Below are positions 26,882-35,472 of a stretch of DNA of 64,000 bases, one piece after another. The translations under genes were made by a program, and so were the position numbers. Each line of letters opens with the position of its first letter. Position 1 is the stretch's first letter. The notes under the pieces are model-generated. The model did no database searches and was not told where the DNA came from. It saw only the letters and a program-made list of their open reading frames with translations. This stretch comes from FEN-1219 sp963810755. Lineage in GTDB: Bacteria; Pseudomonadota; Gammaproteobacteria; Steroidobacterales; Rariloculaceae. The DNA lies in NCBI GenBank assembly GCA_963810755.1, contig CAWEOP010000006.1, forward strand, positions 372,001 to 436,000, given 5' to 3'.

Positions 26882-28198
26882 TTAGGAGCCGCTGTTGCTG
26901 AACTGAATCCGATCGAAGGTCATCAGATTTTCGTAGCTCGAGGTGATGACTTGCTCGCCCTGCTTCAGGCCGTCGAGCACCTCGATGCCTTCGGGATTGC
27001 GGCGGCCGAAGCGCACGGGGCGCTTGTCCGCGTAGTCACCCGACGGGTCGACGACGAACACCCACTGCCCGCCCGTGTCGTCGAAGAACGCGCCGTTGGC
27101 CACGACGAGAGTGTCCGCCGGTTGGCCGATCTCGAGCCGCATGCGCACGGTCTGGCCGCGGCGAATCCCGGTCGGGGCCGCTGCTTCGGTGAACAGCATG
27201 TCGATCTCGAACTGCCGATTGGTGACGTCCGGATAGACCTTGCTGACCTCGAGCTGATAGGCCTTGCCGTCGAGGTCCGACGTCGGCGATCTGGCCGATC
27301 GTGACGCGCGAGAGATAGAACTCGTCGACGAACGCGTTGACCTTGAACGCGCCGACCTCGTCGACCTGCCCGACGCGTTGGCCCGACGCTTTCGATTCGC
27401 CGACGTTCGCCTCGAGCAGCGTGAGCTGGCCCGTGATCGGGGCGATCATCACGAGGTTCTCGAGATTCTCGCGCGCGATGGCGATGTTCTTGTTCATCGC
27501 GTCTTGAGCGCGACTTCATGCTCGCGATCTGGTTGTCGCGGAACTCTTCGTCGAGCTTCAGCGCTTCGAGCGCCGTCAAGCGCGTGGATTGATAGCGTTT
27601 GAGCTCGGCCTCGAGGTCGTCGATCTGCCCGAGCGTCGCACCGCCGGTCGCGACGAGCGGCTTCTTGCGCGCGAGGTCGCGCGTGAGCCGATCGATCTGA
27701 TAGTCGATCTCGATCAAGTTCTGCTGGTTGCGCAGGTGCTGGCTGTCGAAGCTCATGCGCAGATCTGCTCATCGACGCGAGCTGCTGGGCGGCTTGCGAC
27801 TCGGTCTGGATCACGCTGATCTGCAGCTGCGTGTTCTTGAAGGTGACGAGCGGATCACCGGCCTTCACGAACGCGCCCTCCTCGACGTGCACGTCCGTGA
27901 CCGTGCCGCCGCCGACCGCGTCGAGATAGACCGTCGTGCGCGGCACGACGTTGCCGGTGACCGGTATGTACTCGCGGAACGTGCCGTAGCTCACCTTCGA
28001 TACGGTGAGCCGCTCGGAGCCAACCGTGAGCGTGCGCGTGAGCCCGAATTGGACGTAGGCGTAGACGCTGAGCGCGAGCAGGACGACGGCGCCCGCCGCG
28101 ATCGCTATCCGCTGCGGCGTGATGAGCTTGCGGTCGATGCGCCGATCCATCGCCGAAAGGACGACGTCGCCCGCCGCCCGGGGGCTGGTCGGCTCCAT
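26882..28198 (-). CDS. HlyD/MacA-like periplasmic adaptor (frameshifted)
   Basis: Membrane-fusion protein linking an inner-membrane ABC exporter to the outer membrane. A membrane anchor (RIAIAAGAVVLLALSVYAYV) is followed by a lipoyl/barrel-sandwich half (EEGAFVKAGDPLVTFKN), a coiled-coil hairpin, the second half (MIAPITGQLTLLEANVGE) and a beta-barrel domain ending FDRIQFSNSGS. Three single-base insertions, near 27755-27770, 27495-27515 and 27277-27281, break it; joined it has about 440 residues. The start is uncertain: 28198 is used, but MDRRIDRKLITP at 28150 resembles the usual family start. Confidence 0.82.
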
Positions 28199-28233
28199 CC
28201 TTCTTCTTGAGCTCTAAGATCGGCATTCGCTGA

Positions 28234-28285
28234 ACTGTATTACATGGGCAATACAGTAATACTGTACTACAATCCGGACTGTCAA
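28234..28285. promoter_or_regulatory. Divergent efflux/GntR promoter and operator
   Basis: Between the adaptor and GntR genes is a palindrome ACAGTA-A-TACTGT (28253-28265), a TGTATT/AATACA inverted repeat (28236-28241, 28250-28255) and a ten-base direct repeat ACTGTATTAC / ACTGTACTAC (28234-28243, 28261-28270). A minus-strand promoter for the efflux genes has a perfect -35 TTGACA (28285-28280) and a -10 TATTAC (28261-28256, spacer 18) inside the palindrome. A plus-strand promoter TGGGCA-17-TACAAT (28245-28273) fits the GntR gene. A bound GntR dimer would block both. Confidence 0.65.
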
Positions 28286-28350
28286 GAGCACACTGATCGT
28301 AACGGGATGCGCAGCGCGGCTAAAGAGTCGCAGGGATCGAACCGGCAGGC

Positions 28351-28713
28351 ATGACGGAGAACGCACAAACCTGGCAAGAGGATCGGCCGATCTATCGGCA
28401 GCTGATGGAGCAGATCGTCGCTCGAATCCTCGACAACACCTATCGCGAAGGCGAAATGCTGCCGTCCGTGCGTCAGCTCGCGAGCGACTTCGTCGTCAAC
28501 CCGCTGACGGCCGCGCGCGCGTATCGCGAGCTCGAGGAATACACCGAGACGCGCCGCGGCATCGGCCTCGTCGTGAAGGACGGTGTGCGCGAGCTGCTGC
28601 TGAAGCGCGAGCAGCGGCGCTTCTTGCGCGACGAATGGCCGTCGATCCGCGAGCGCATCAAAGCGCTCGACCTCGATCCCGCCGACCTTTTGAAAAACCC
28701 GCCGAAGCCCTAA
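28351..28713 (+). CDS. GntR-family regulator, YtrA type
   Basis: Short repressor of 120 residues: N-terminal winged helix (IYRQLMEQIVARILDNTYRE, LPSVRQLASDFVVNPLTAAR) plus a small C-terminal helical extension, with no large effector domain. YtrA-type members usually sit beside and repress ABC exporter genes, which matches the divergent adaptor and ATPase genes here. The palindromic operator is in the shared promoter region. Confidence 0.88.
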   Translation: MTENAQTWQEDRPIYRQLMEQIVARILDNTYREGEMLPSVRQLASDFVVNPLTAARAYRELEEYTETRRGIGLVVKDGVRELLLKREQRRFLRDEWPSIRERIKALDLDPADLLKNPPKP

Positions 28714-28870
28714 CGGCGTCCGCCGCGCGCTGCGCACGACCCGGGATCGGTAGTACACTCAAGGAGTTGGGGCGACACGACGCTCATCGGGAGCTCGCGC
28801 TTGTCGGCAAGCAAGTCAGGCCGCGACGCGCGATGACGGAAACGGCGAACGACACGAAGGCGACCACGAG

Positions 28871-29410
28871 ATGATCAACTCAGAGCTCTTCGCCGACCTC
28901 GGAATTCCAATCGACTACGGCCGCAATCCGCGACGGCCGGGCTACGCAGAGGCACAAGAGCTCGAGGACGCCGAGCCGAATATCTTGGGACGCATGCAGA
29001 AACTCGCGCCGGAAACCGCGCGCGCATGGCGGCAGATGAAGGCGGCGGCGCTCGCCGACGGCGTCGAGCTCTTGATGGTGTCCGGGTTTCGCAGCGTGAG
29101 CTATCAGATAGATCTGATTCGCCGGAAGCTCGCATCGGGTCACGACATCGAAGCCATCCTCAAGGTGAATGCTGCGCCGGGATTCAGCGAGCATCACACT
29201 GGACGAGCGATCGACATCGCGACGCCCGGCACTCGTCCCCTCACGGAAGAGTTCGAGTCGTCGGCCGCGTTCCGCTGGCTCACTCAGCACGCGCGGCGTT
29301 TCAACTTCACGATGCCGTACGTGCGCGACAATGCGTTCGACTTCGCGTACGAGCCTTGGCACTGGTCGCAGCTCGGTATTCAAACGAAACGGCGCGTGCA
29401 GCGAGCCTGA
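28871..29410 (+). CDS. VanY/M15-type D-Ala-D-Ala carboxypeptidase
   Basis: Zinc peptidase for peptidoglycan or muropeptide trimming. Its 179 residues show the M15 motifs SGFRSVSYQ, SEHHTGRAIDIA (zinc ligands His108 and Asp115) and EPWHW (Glu161 catalytic, His164 ligand). No signal peptide is visible, so it may act in the cytoplasm on recycled muropeptides, or the start may be misplaced. The GntR gene 157 bases upstream has no obvious functional link. Confidence 0.82.
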   Translation: MINSELFADLGIPIDYGRNPRRPGYAEAQELEDAEPNILGRMQKLAPETARAWRQMKAAALADGVELLMVSGFRSVSYQIDLIRRKLASGHDIEAILKVNAAPGFSEHHTGRAIDIATPGTRPLTEEFESSAAFRWLTQHARRFNFTMPYVRDNAFDFAYEPWHWSQLGIQTKRRVQRA

Positions 29411-29439
29411 GCGCGCCGACTCACACCACGGAGCCTCGC

Positions 29440-30561
29440 ATGCGGTTCGCACATTGTCCTCGTTCAGCGCGCTCGATTCGCGCAGCAGTTCTGATCGGCG
29501 CACTCGCCGGCTGCGCCGCGAGCGGTGCGCTGGCCGCCGACGGCACGATCCGCCAATGGCAGTTCGGCAAGGGTGCCGACGGTCTCGAGCTGGTGCTGAA
29601 GGAAATCGCACGCCCGGCGCCGCAGAGCAATCAAGTCGCGGTGCGCGTGCACGCGGTGTCGTTGAATCGCCGCGACCTCATGATGCGAGCCGGACGTTAC
29701 GGGATCGGCGGCACGCAGGAAGGCGGCATCCCGATTTCCGACGGAGCGGGCGAAGTCGTCGCGGTCGGTTCGGGGGTCACGCGATTCAAAGTCGGGGACC
29801 GGGTCGCTGGAATCTTCTTCGAGCGCTGGATCGACGGCGCGCCCTCGGCCGAGGTGCTCGCGACCGCGCGCGGCGGCAACGCCGCCGGCATGCTGTCGGA
29901 GGTCGTCGTGGCGGACCCCGCAAGCCTCGTCGCGATCCCCTCGCACCTGAGCTACGAGGAAGCCGCGACGCTGCCCTGCGCGGGTGTCACCGCGTGGGTG
30001 GGCCTCTTCAAGCGCGGCAAGATCGAGCCCGGTCAATTCGTGCTGCTGGAAGGCACGGGCGGCGTGTCCGTGTTCGGCCTACAGTTCGCGAAGGCGGCCG
30101 GCGCCAAACCCATCATCACGAGCTCGAGCGACGCGAAGCTCGCGCGCGCACGCGAGCTCGGCGCGTTCGGCACCGTCAACTATCGCGCGAATCCCGATTG
30201 GCAGAACGAGGTGCGCAAGCTCACGGGCGGCGCGGGCGTCGACCAAGTTCTCGAGGTCGGCGGCCAGGACACGCTGCCGAAAGCGCTCCAAGCGCTCGCC
30301 TACGACGGTCATATCGCGGTGATCGGCGGGCTGTCCGGTTTTGCGAGCGATGTGCCGGTCGGTGCGCTGATGGGGCTCGCCGCGCAGGTCACCGGCATTT
30401 ATGTCGGTTCACGCGCCGACTTCGAGGCGATGAACGCGTTCATCGGCGAGCACAAGATCAAGCCCGTCGTCGATAGAGTGTTCGAGCTCGAGGACGCGCC
30501 CGCCGCGTTCGCCGCGATGGACGAGGGCGAGTTCTTCGGCAAGATCGTGATCCGCCTCTGA
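29440..30561 (+). CDS. Zinc-type MDR oxidoreductase with signal peptide
   Basis: Quinone reductase / alcohol dehydrogenase of the medium-chain family (373 residues). Catalytic fold motifs SLNRRDLMMRAGRYG and PISDGAGEVVAVGSGV are followed by the nucleotide-binding fold (LLEGTGGVSVFGLQFAKA). The expected zinc-binding Cys/His pattern is not evident, so it may be of the quinone-reductase subtype. Unusually the N-terminus (RAAVLIGALAGCAASGALAA) looks like a Sec or lipoprotein signal. If exported, NAD(P)H would not be available in the periplasm, so the signal or cofactor use is worth checking. Confidence 0.85.
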   Translation: MRFAHCPRSARSIRAAVLIGALAGCAASGALAADGTIRQWQFGKGADGLELVLKEIARPAPQSNQVAVRVHAVSLNRRDLMMRAGRYGIGGTQEGGIPISDGAGEVVAVGSGVTRFKVGDRVAGIFFERWIDGAPSAEVLATARGGNAAGMLSEVVVADPASLVAIPSHLSYEEAATLPCAGVTAWVGLFKRGKIEPGQFVLLEGTGGVSVFGLQFAKAAGAKPIITSSSDAKLARARELGAFGTVNYRANPDWQNEVRKLTGGAGVDQVLEVGGQDTLPKALQALAYDGHIAVIGGLSGFASDVPVGALMGLAAQVTGIYVGSRADFEAMNAFIGEHKIKPVVDRVFELEDAPAAFAAMDEGEFFGKIVIRL

Positions 30562-30565
30562 GCGA

Positions 30566-31153
30566 GTGAGCCGCGCCGAGCGCGAAAAGTGGGACCAGCG
30601 TTACCGCGACGGCGCCTACGAGGACCGCGCTCACCCGACCGCCCTGCTCGCAGAATGGATCGCACGCCTGCGCGGCGGCCGCGCGCTCGACGTCGCGTGC
30701 GGCGCGGGCCGCAACGCGCTATACCTCGCGGCGCATGACTACATCGTCGACGCGCTCGACATCTCGACCGTAGGCCTCGATCGCGCTCGCGAGGACGCCG
30801 CGCGCCGCGGGCTTCAAGTCAACTGGCTCTGCGGCGATCTCGAAGAGACGCCCGACGACGTCTTGCCGCGCGGCCCGTACGATCTCATCGTCTGGGTGCG
30901 CTACGTGAACCACGCGCTGCTGCCGCACCTCGCGGCGCGCCTGCGGCCCGGCGGGCATCTCATTTGCGAGCAGCACCTCGCGACGCCCGCCGAGGTCGTG
31001 GGCCCGAGGAGCGCCGCCTTCCGGCTGCAGCCCGAGCAGCTGCTCTGCTCCGCCGCGAGCCTGAGCGTCGTGCACTACCGGGAAGGGTTCGTCGTCGATC
31101 CCGACGGACGCACGGCCGCGCTCGCGCAACTCGTTGCGAAAACGGCTGACTAA
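30566..31153 (+). CDS. Class I SAM-dependent methyltransferase
   Basis: A 195-residue methyltransferase of the TehB/tellurite-resistance-like type. GTG start at 30566. Motif I is ALDVACGAGRNALYLAA, the acidic loop VDALDISTVGLDRA follows, and the post-motif region YDLIVWVRYVNHALLPHLAAR is intact. Substrate is unknown. It begins four bases after the MDR stop, so the two are probably cotranscribed. Confidence 0.85.
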   Translation: MSRAEREKWDQRYRDGAYEDRAHPTALLAEWIARLRGGRALDVACGAGRNALYLAAHDYIVDALDISTVGLDRAREDAARRGLQVNWLCGDLEETPDDVLPRGPYDLIVWVRYVNHALLPHLAARLRPGGHLICEQHLATPAEVVGPRSAAFRLQPEQLLCSAASLSVVHYREGFVVDPDGRTAALAQLVAKTAD

Positions 31154-31204
31154 TTGCGCGATGGGGCACATTTTTTCGAAGGCGACCTGGCTAGGCTGAC
31201 GGCG

Positions 31205-32863
31205 ATGCGCCCTAGCCAAACCCTCAAGTTCGGCCGCGTCCCGGCCACGATCATGTTGCTGATCGCGACCAGTGCGTTCGGGCAGGACGCGGTCGTTGGA
31301 GATGCGGCGACCGAGGCTACGAGGCTCGAACGCGCGGGCGCGACGATCCGCGCAATCAACATCACGGTCGACAACGTCTTCGACCCGAGCAAACCGGAGG
31401 AGGACAAGAAGCTCTACCGCTGGGCGAACAAGGTGCACATCCGTACTCACCCGAGCGTGATCGAGGCGGCGCTGCTGTTCAAGACCGGCGACCGCTATCA
31501 GGCGCGCGTGCTCGAGGAGTCCGCGCGCGTGCTGCGGGCCCGCGGCTTCCTCGCCGACGCCCGAGTCACCTATCGCGCCTACGATCCTCAGACGAACACG
31601 GTGGAGGTCGACGTATACGTTCGCGACTCGTGGACGCTCGCGCCGGACTTGAAGCTCTCGCGCAGCGGCGGGGAGACCGAGTGGGGCGTCGGCCTCTCGG
31701 ACGGCAACCTGTTCGGCACGGGCAAGGAGCTCACGGTTTCCTACGAGAGCGCCGTCGACCGAGACCAAACGCTGCTGAGCTACGGCGACGCGAACGTGTT
31801 CAACAGCCGCGTGCGCTTGGGCGCGGTGCTGTCGGACGCGAGCGACGGCCATCGACGCAGCATTGTGGCGGAGCGGCCGTTCTTCTCGCTCGACACGCGC
31901 TGGTCGCTCGGCGGCGCGGTGCGCGACGAGCAGCGCGTCGACACGATGTACGACTTGGGCGAGGAGATCGACGAGTTTCAGCACGACCTAGAAGGCATCT
32001 CGCTGCAAGGCGGTTGGTCGCGCGGTGCCATCGACGGCCGTACTCAGCGCTGGCTATTCGGCCTCGCATCGGAGGAGGACACGTTCGTACCGACGCCCGA
32101 GATGCCGCAGACGCTGCTGCTGCCCGAGAACCGCAAGTTCGTGTACCCATGGGTTGGCTGGCAGCTCATCCAAGACGACTACCGCGAGATGAGCGAGCTC
32201 AACGACATGGGCCGGACCGAAGACATCGCGCTCGGTTTGAATCTCTACGCCAGCCTCGGCTTCGCGGAGGAGCGCTTCGGCTCTGATCGCGATGCCCTGC
32301 TCTTTCGCAGCACGGTGCAGAGCGGTTGGGAGCCCGGCGGCCCGGGGCGCGTGCTGCTGTTTACCGCGGGCGGGTCGACGCGCCGCGAGGATGACGGTTT
32401 CGTCAATTCGATCGCGTACGCCGGCGCCCGCTACTACCGGCGCAATCTCCAGAAGCACCTGTTCTCCGTCGCCCTGAGTGCGGTGGTGAGCGACGAGCTC
32501 GACGCGGACACGCAAGTGCTGCTCGGCGGCGACAACGGACTCCGCGGCTATCCGCTGCGCTACCAGGCTGGCACTCGGCGCGCGATCCTCACGATCGAGG
32601 AGCGGTTCTACACCGACTTCTACCCGTGGCGCTTGTTTCGCGTCGGCTACGCGGCGTTCATGGACGTGGGGCGCGTGGATGGCCAAGATCCGCGCGCATC
32701 GCCGAGCTTGGGGACGCTCTCCGACGTCGGGTTTGGCTTGCGTCTGAGCTCGCCGCGCTCGAGCGGCCGGTCGATCGTGCACATCGATCTCGCGTTCCCG
32801 CTGAACGGCGACCCATCGATCGACAAGGTGCAGCTGCTCGTCGAGACCAAAGGCTCGTTCTAG
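31205..32863 (+). CDS. Omp85-superfamily outer-membrane protein
   Basis: Outer-membrane beta-barrel protein of 552 residues. Signal peptide (TIMLLIATSAFGQ), a POTRA-like domain (RTHPSVIEAALLFKTGDRYQ), and a C-terminal barrel with the Omp85/surface-antigen segment LGGDNGLRGYPLRYQAG and a terminal Phe. It is shorter than BamA (about 800) and has one or two POTRA domains. Role in protein or lipid transport is inferred from family only. ATG at 31205 chosen over an upstream start without signal peptide. Confidence 0.8.
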   Translation: MRPSQTLKFGRVPATIMLLIATSAFGQDAVVGDAATEATRLERAGATIRAINITVDNVFDPSKPEEDKKLYRWANKVHIRTHPSVIEAALLFKTGDRYQARVLEESARVLRARGFLADARVTYRAYDPQTNTVEVDVYVRDSWTLAPDLKLSRSGGETEWGVGLSDGNLFGTGKELTVSYESAVDRDQTLLSYGDANVFNSRVRLGAVLSDASDGHRRSIVAERPFFSLDTRWSLGGAVRDEQRVDTMYDLGEEIDEFQHDLEGISLQGGWSRGAIDGRTQRWLFGLASEEDTFVPTPEMPQTLLLPENRKFVYPWVGWQLIQDDYREMSELNDMGRTEDIALGLNLYASLGFAEERFGSDRDALLFRSTVQSGWEPGGPGRVLLFTAGGSTRREDDGFVNSIAYAGARYYRRNLQKHLFSVALSAVVSDELDADTQVLLGGDNGLRGYPLRYQAGTRRAILTIEERFYTDFYPWRLFRVGYAAFMDVGRVDGQDPRASPSLGTLSDVGFGLRLSSPRSSGRSIVHIDLAFPLNGDPSIDKVQLLVETKGSF

Positions 32864-32873
32864 GCGCGCTGCG

Positions 32874-33488
32874 TCACGCGAAGGGGGCGCCGTCGATGTC
32901 GTGCGCGCGCGGCAACTTCTTGATGCGGCCCATCCAGCGCGTGACGGCCGGCCATTTGTCCGTGTCGTAGCCGGACACCTTTAGCATCGAGATCGGCCCG
33001 AAGCACGAAACGTCCGCGACTGTCGCATGCTGCAGCGCGAGCCAATCGCGTTTCGCGAGATGCGCATCCATGAGCTTCAGAATGTGGTCACAGCGCGCGT
33101 CGATCTCCGCGTCCGGCAGCTTGATCGCGTCTGGCCGGCGGATCTTCGCACGCTTCATCCACGGGCCCTGATGGACCTCGTTCGCGGACTTCGACAGCCA
33201 TTCCGCGACCTTCGCCTCGCTCTCGGCGTCTGCCGGCAGCCAACGTCCGCTCTTGTCGTACTTGCGCGCGAGATAGACGAGGCACGCATGCGAGTCCGCG
33301 ATCGTGTACGCACCGTCTTGCAATGCCGGCATCTGGCCGAACGGGTTCAGCGTGAGGTACGGCTCGCGTTTGTGCTCGCCGGCGTACATGTCCAGCTCGA
33401 CGAGCTCGTACGGCAACTCGATGATCGCGCAGAACAGCCGCACCTTGTAGCCGTTGATCGAAGCCTTGGTCGAATGAACGCGGATCAT
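32874..33488 (-). CDS. Glutathione S-transferase-like protein
   Basis: Cytoplasmic GST-fold protein of 204 residues: thioredoxin-like domain with NPFGQMPALQDG and the Gln/Ser pair in ADSHACLVYLARKY (the glutathione gamma-glutamyl contact), then a helical C-terminal domain with VADVSCFGPI. Likely detoxification or stress function; substrate unknown. ATG at 33488 is used, with GTG 33497 possible. It is convergent with the Omp85-like gene (ten-base gap). Confidence 0.82.
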   Translation of the reverse strand: MIRVHSTKASINGYKVRLFCAIIELPYELVELDMYAGEHKREPYLTLNPFGQMPALQDGAYTIADSHACLVYLARKYDKSGRWLPADAESEAKVAEWLSKSANEVHQGPWMKRAKIRRPDAIKLPDAEIDARCDHILKLMDAHLAKRDWLALQHATVADVSCFGPISMLKVSGYDTDKWPAVTRWMGRIKKLPRAHDIDGAPFA

Positions 33489-33589
33489 AGCTAGCACCTA
33501 CTACATGCTCTCGAGCGGACGACTCGCAGACGCTCCACTCTAGGCACTGCCGCGCGGGCGCGTCAATTTGTCTACGCCGCCGCCGCGGC

Positions 33590-34855
33590 TCAAAAGATCT
33601 TGCCGATCGACACAGCGATTCGGTTGGCATCGTAAGAAAAGCTCGCGAGGTCGGCGTCGTTGGTCGAGTACCGATAGTCCGCGGCAAACGACCAATCGCG
33701 GCCGAGCGCGCGCTGCGCATTCAATCCAAGCTCCGTAAGACGCTCGTTCCCTTCCGTGCGATCGTAGCGGCTCAGACGGTACGAGACCGCTCCGCCCACG
33801 GACCACTCCCGGGTCACATCGGAGCGATAGCCGACCACGAGTCTTTGCCTGCGCGCGCTCACGCTCGCCTCTGCACGGTCGCTATCTTCGAAGTCGAGGC
33901 TCGCTTCGAAGCGCGCAGCGACGGTGCGCCTCACGAGCTCGACGCGTGCTTGCCGCTTTGCGCCCTCGAGATAGGCAAAGCGCGTCTCGACGGCCCCGAT
34001 GTCGGTGTACGCGAGAATCGCGCCGAAACGCCAACCGGCGGCCGCCAGCGGCCGAGTGATTCGCAGACTAGCGCCGAGCTCGCTCTGGAAGCCGTCTCCG
34101 CCGAGCGTGCTGCGGCCATAGAACGGCCCAAGATCGAAGCGCCACGTGTCGCGTTCGCGCTCGAACCCTGCCGACACGCGCAATGAATCCTGGTCGAACT
34201 GCGAAGCGTCGGAATAGCGCACCGAATAGCCGCTGAAATCGAGCGTCGCCGGCAGCCGGCCATCGAACGAGCGCGCCGCATACCCGAGCAGCTCCGTGAA
34301 CGGGCTAGCGGCGGACAGGCCGGCCGGCAACGTGATTTCGTCGACGAGCGCAACGTTGTCGTCGTCACCGGCCGCGAGCTCGAACAACCCTTGCCAGTGG
34401 CGGGTTGGCTCTGCGGTCGGCCGAGCCTCCAGCTCTTGCAGCTGCCGGTCCGCGAGAGCGGCCATCTTCGGATCGCCCTCCGCGCGCGCCGCGGCAAAGG
34501 CTGTGCGGGCGTCGTCGGGGCGTTCGAGCCCGAGCAACGCGAGACCGCGGTTGTATTCGGCGATCGCGCGCATCGCCGGGAAGCGCCGTCCTAGGTCGGA
34601 GAACTCGGCCTCGGCGGCCGCGAACTCCCCGAGCTTGTAGCGGCAGACAGCGATGTTGTAGGGCACGGACGGCCCGTCGGCGCCCTCCGCGCGCGCCGCC
34701 TCGAACAGCGCAACGGCGCCGCGATAATCGCCGCGCCCGAACGCGTCGCTCGCGGAGGCGAACGACGACTCGGCGGCCCGCGACGCGGGCACGACGCAGG
34801 CGAGCATGCAAATGCAAACGATGCTCGGCGCGAGCCGAACGAGAACCGAAGACAT
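33590..34855 (-). CDS. TPR plus beta-barrel outer-membrane protein
   Basis: Exported protein of 421 residues: signal peptide ending PASRAAES, about three tetratricopeptide-like repeats (GDYRGAVALFEAARAEGADG, CRYKLGEFAAAEAEFSDLG), then a barrel of regular beta strands ending in IAVSIGKIF. The architecture resembles surface-lipoprotein assembly modifier proteins, which have N-terminal TPRs and a C-terminal barrel. Role not established. Confidence 0.65.
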   Translation of the reverse strand: MSSVLVRLAPSIVCICMLACVVPASRAAESSFASASDAFGRGDYRGAVALFEAARAEGADGPSVPYNIAVCRYKLGEFAAAEAEFSDLGRRFPAMRAIAEYNRGLALLGLERPDDARTAFAAARAEGDPKMAALADRQLQELEARPTAEPTRHWQGLFELAAGDDDNVALVDEITLPAGLSAASPFTELLGYAARSFDGRLPATLDFSGYSVRYSDASQFDQDSLRVSAGFERERDTWRFDLGPFYGRSTLGGDGFQSELGASLRITRPLAAAGWRFGAILAYTDIGAVETRFAYLEGAKRQARVELVRRTVAARFEASLDFEDSDRAEASVSARRQRLVVGYRSDVTREWSVGGAVSYRLSRYDRTEGNERLTELGLNAQRALGRDWSFAADYRYSTNDADLASFSYDANRIAVSIGKIF

Positions 34856-34963
34856 CGACCACCGTGCCCCGAACGTCGCACGAGCGCGACCGCGGTAGTT
34901 TAACTGCGTCGCACGGGGTGAACGGCTGTCTCAGTCCGGGAAGAAGAAGATGGCGAGAAAAAT

Positions 34964-35431
34964 CTACGGCCGGCCGGGAGGGGACGGCGGCGGCCCTTTG
35001 CCGGGGTTGGAGTCTTTGTTGCCGTTACCGTTGTTGCCGTGCCCCGCGTTCTCGCGATTCTCGCGAGCCTGCTCGGACGCGTCGTTACCTATCTCTCTGC
35101 CGCGCTCGCGAGCCTGCTCGGTCGCGTCCTTGCCGACCTCTTTGCCGCGCTCACGCGTTTCCTCCGCCGCGGCACGTTCCTCGTCACGCGGCTGTCCGGG
35201 CTTGTCGTCAGGCGGCTTCGCGTCGTCGTCAGGCGGCTTGGCACGCTCGCCGGCCGCTGGGGCCGGCGGGAGCTCGATGCGCCGTGTGATCTCCTCAGGA
35301 CCCGTCGCGTGCTCGGGCAGAAGCGTCATCGTGAGATCGAGCGCTTCGACCCGCTTCTCGCCGTCCTGCGCATGCGCAATCCCACAGAGCGCGAAGCCCG
35401 CGGCAACCAGCAACATCGTGAATTTCGTCAT
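34964..35431 (-). CDS. Small secreted repeat protein, Glu/Arg/Pro-rich
   Basis: A 155-residue exported protein of unknown function. The ATG at 35431 has GGAG eight bases upstream; earlier in-frame starts do not. A signal peptide (LLVAAGFALCGIAHAQ) is followed by a short folded segment, a proline/aspartate-rich stretch, two 15-residue tandem repeats (ERGKEVGKDATEQAR, ERGREIGNDASEQAR) and a Gly/Pro/Asn-rich tail. The repeats resemble the helical repeats of LEA/desiccation-type proteins, which is only a resemblance. It lies beside an anti-sigma/sigma pair and may be controlled by it. Confidence 0.6.
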   Translation of the reverse strand: MTKFTMLLVAAGFALCGIAHAQDGEKRVEALDLTMTLLPEHATGPEEITRRIELPPAPAAGERAKPPDDDAKPPDDKPGQPRDEERAAAEETRERGKEVGKDATEQARERGREIGNDASEQARENRENAGHGNNGNGNKDSNPGKGPPPSPPGRP

Positions 35432-35472
35432 TGCAGTGCTCCGCATTCGTTTCTCAAGACGCGTGACACCAC

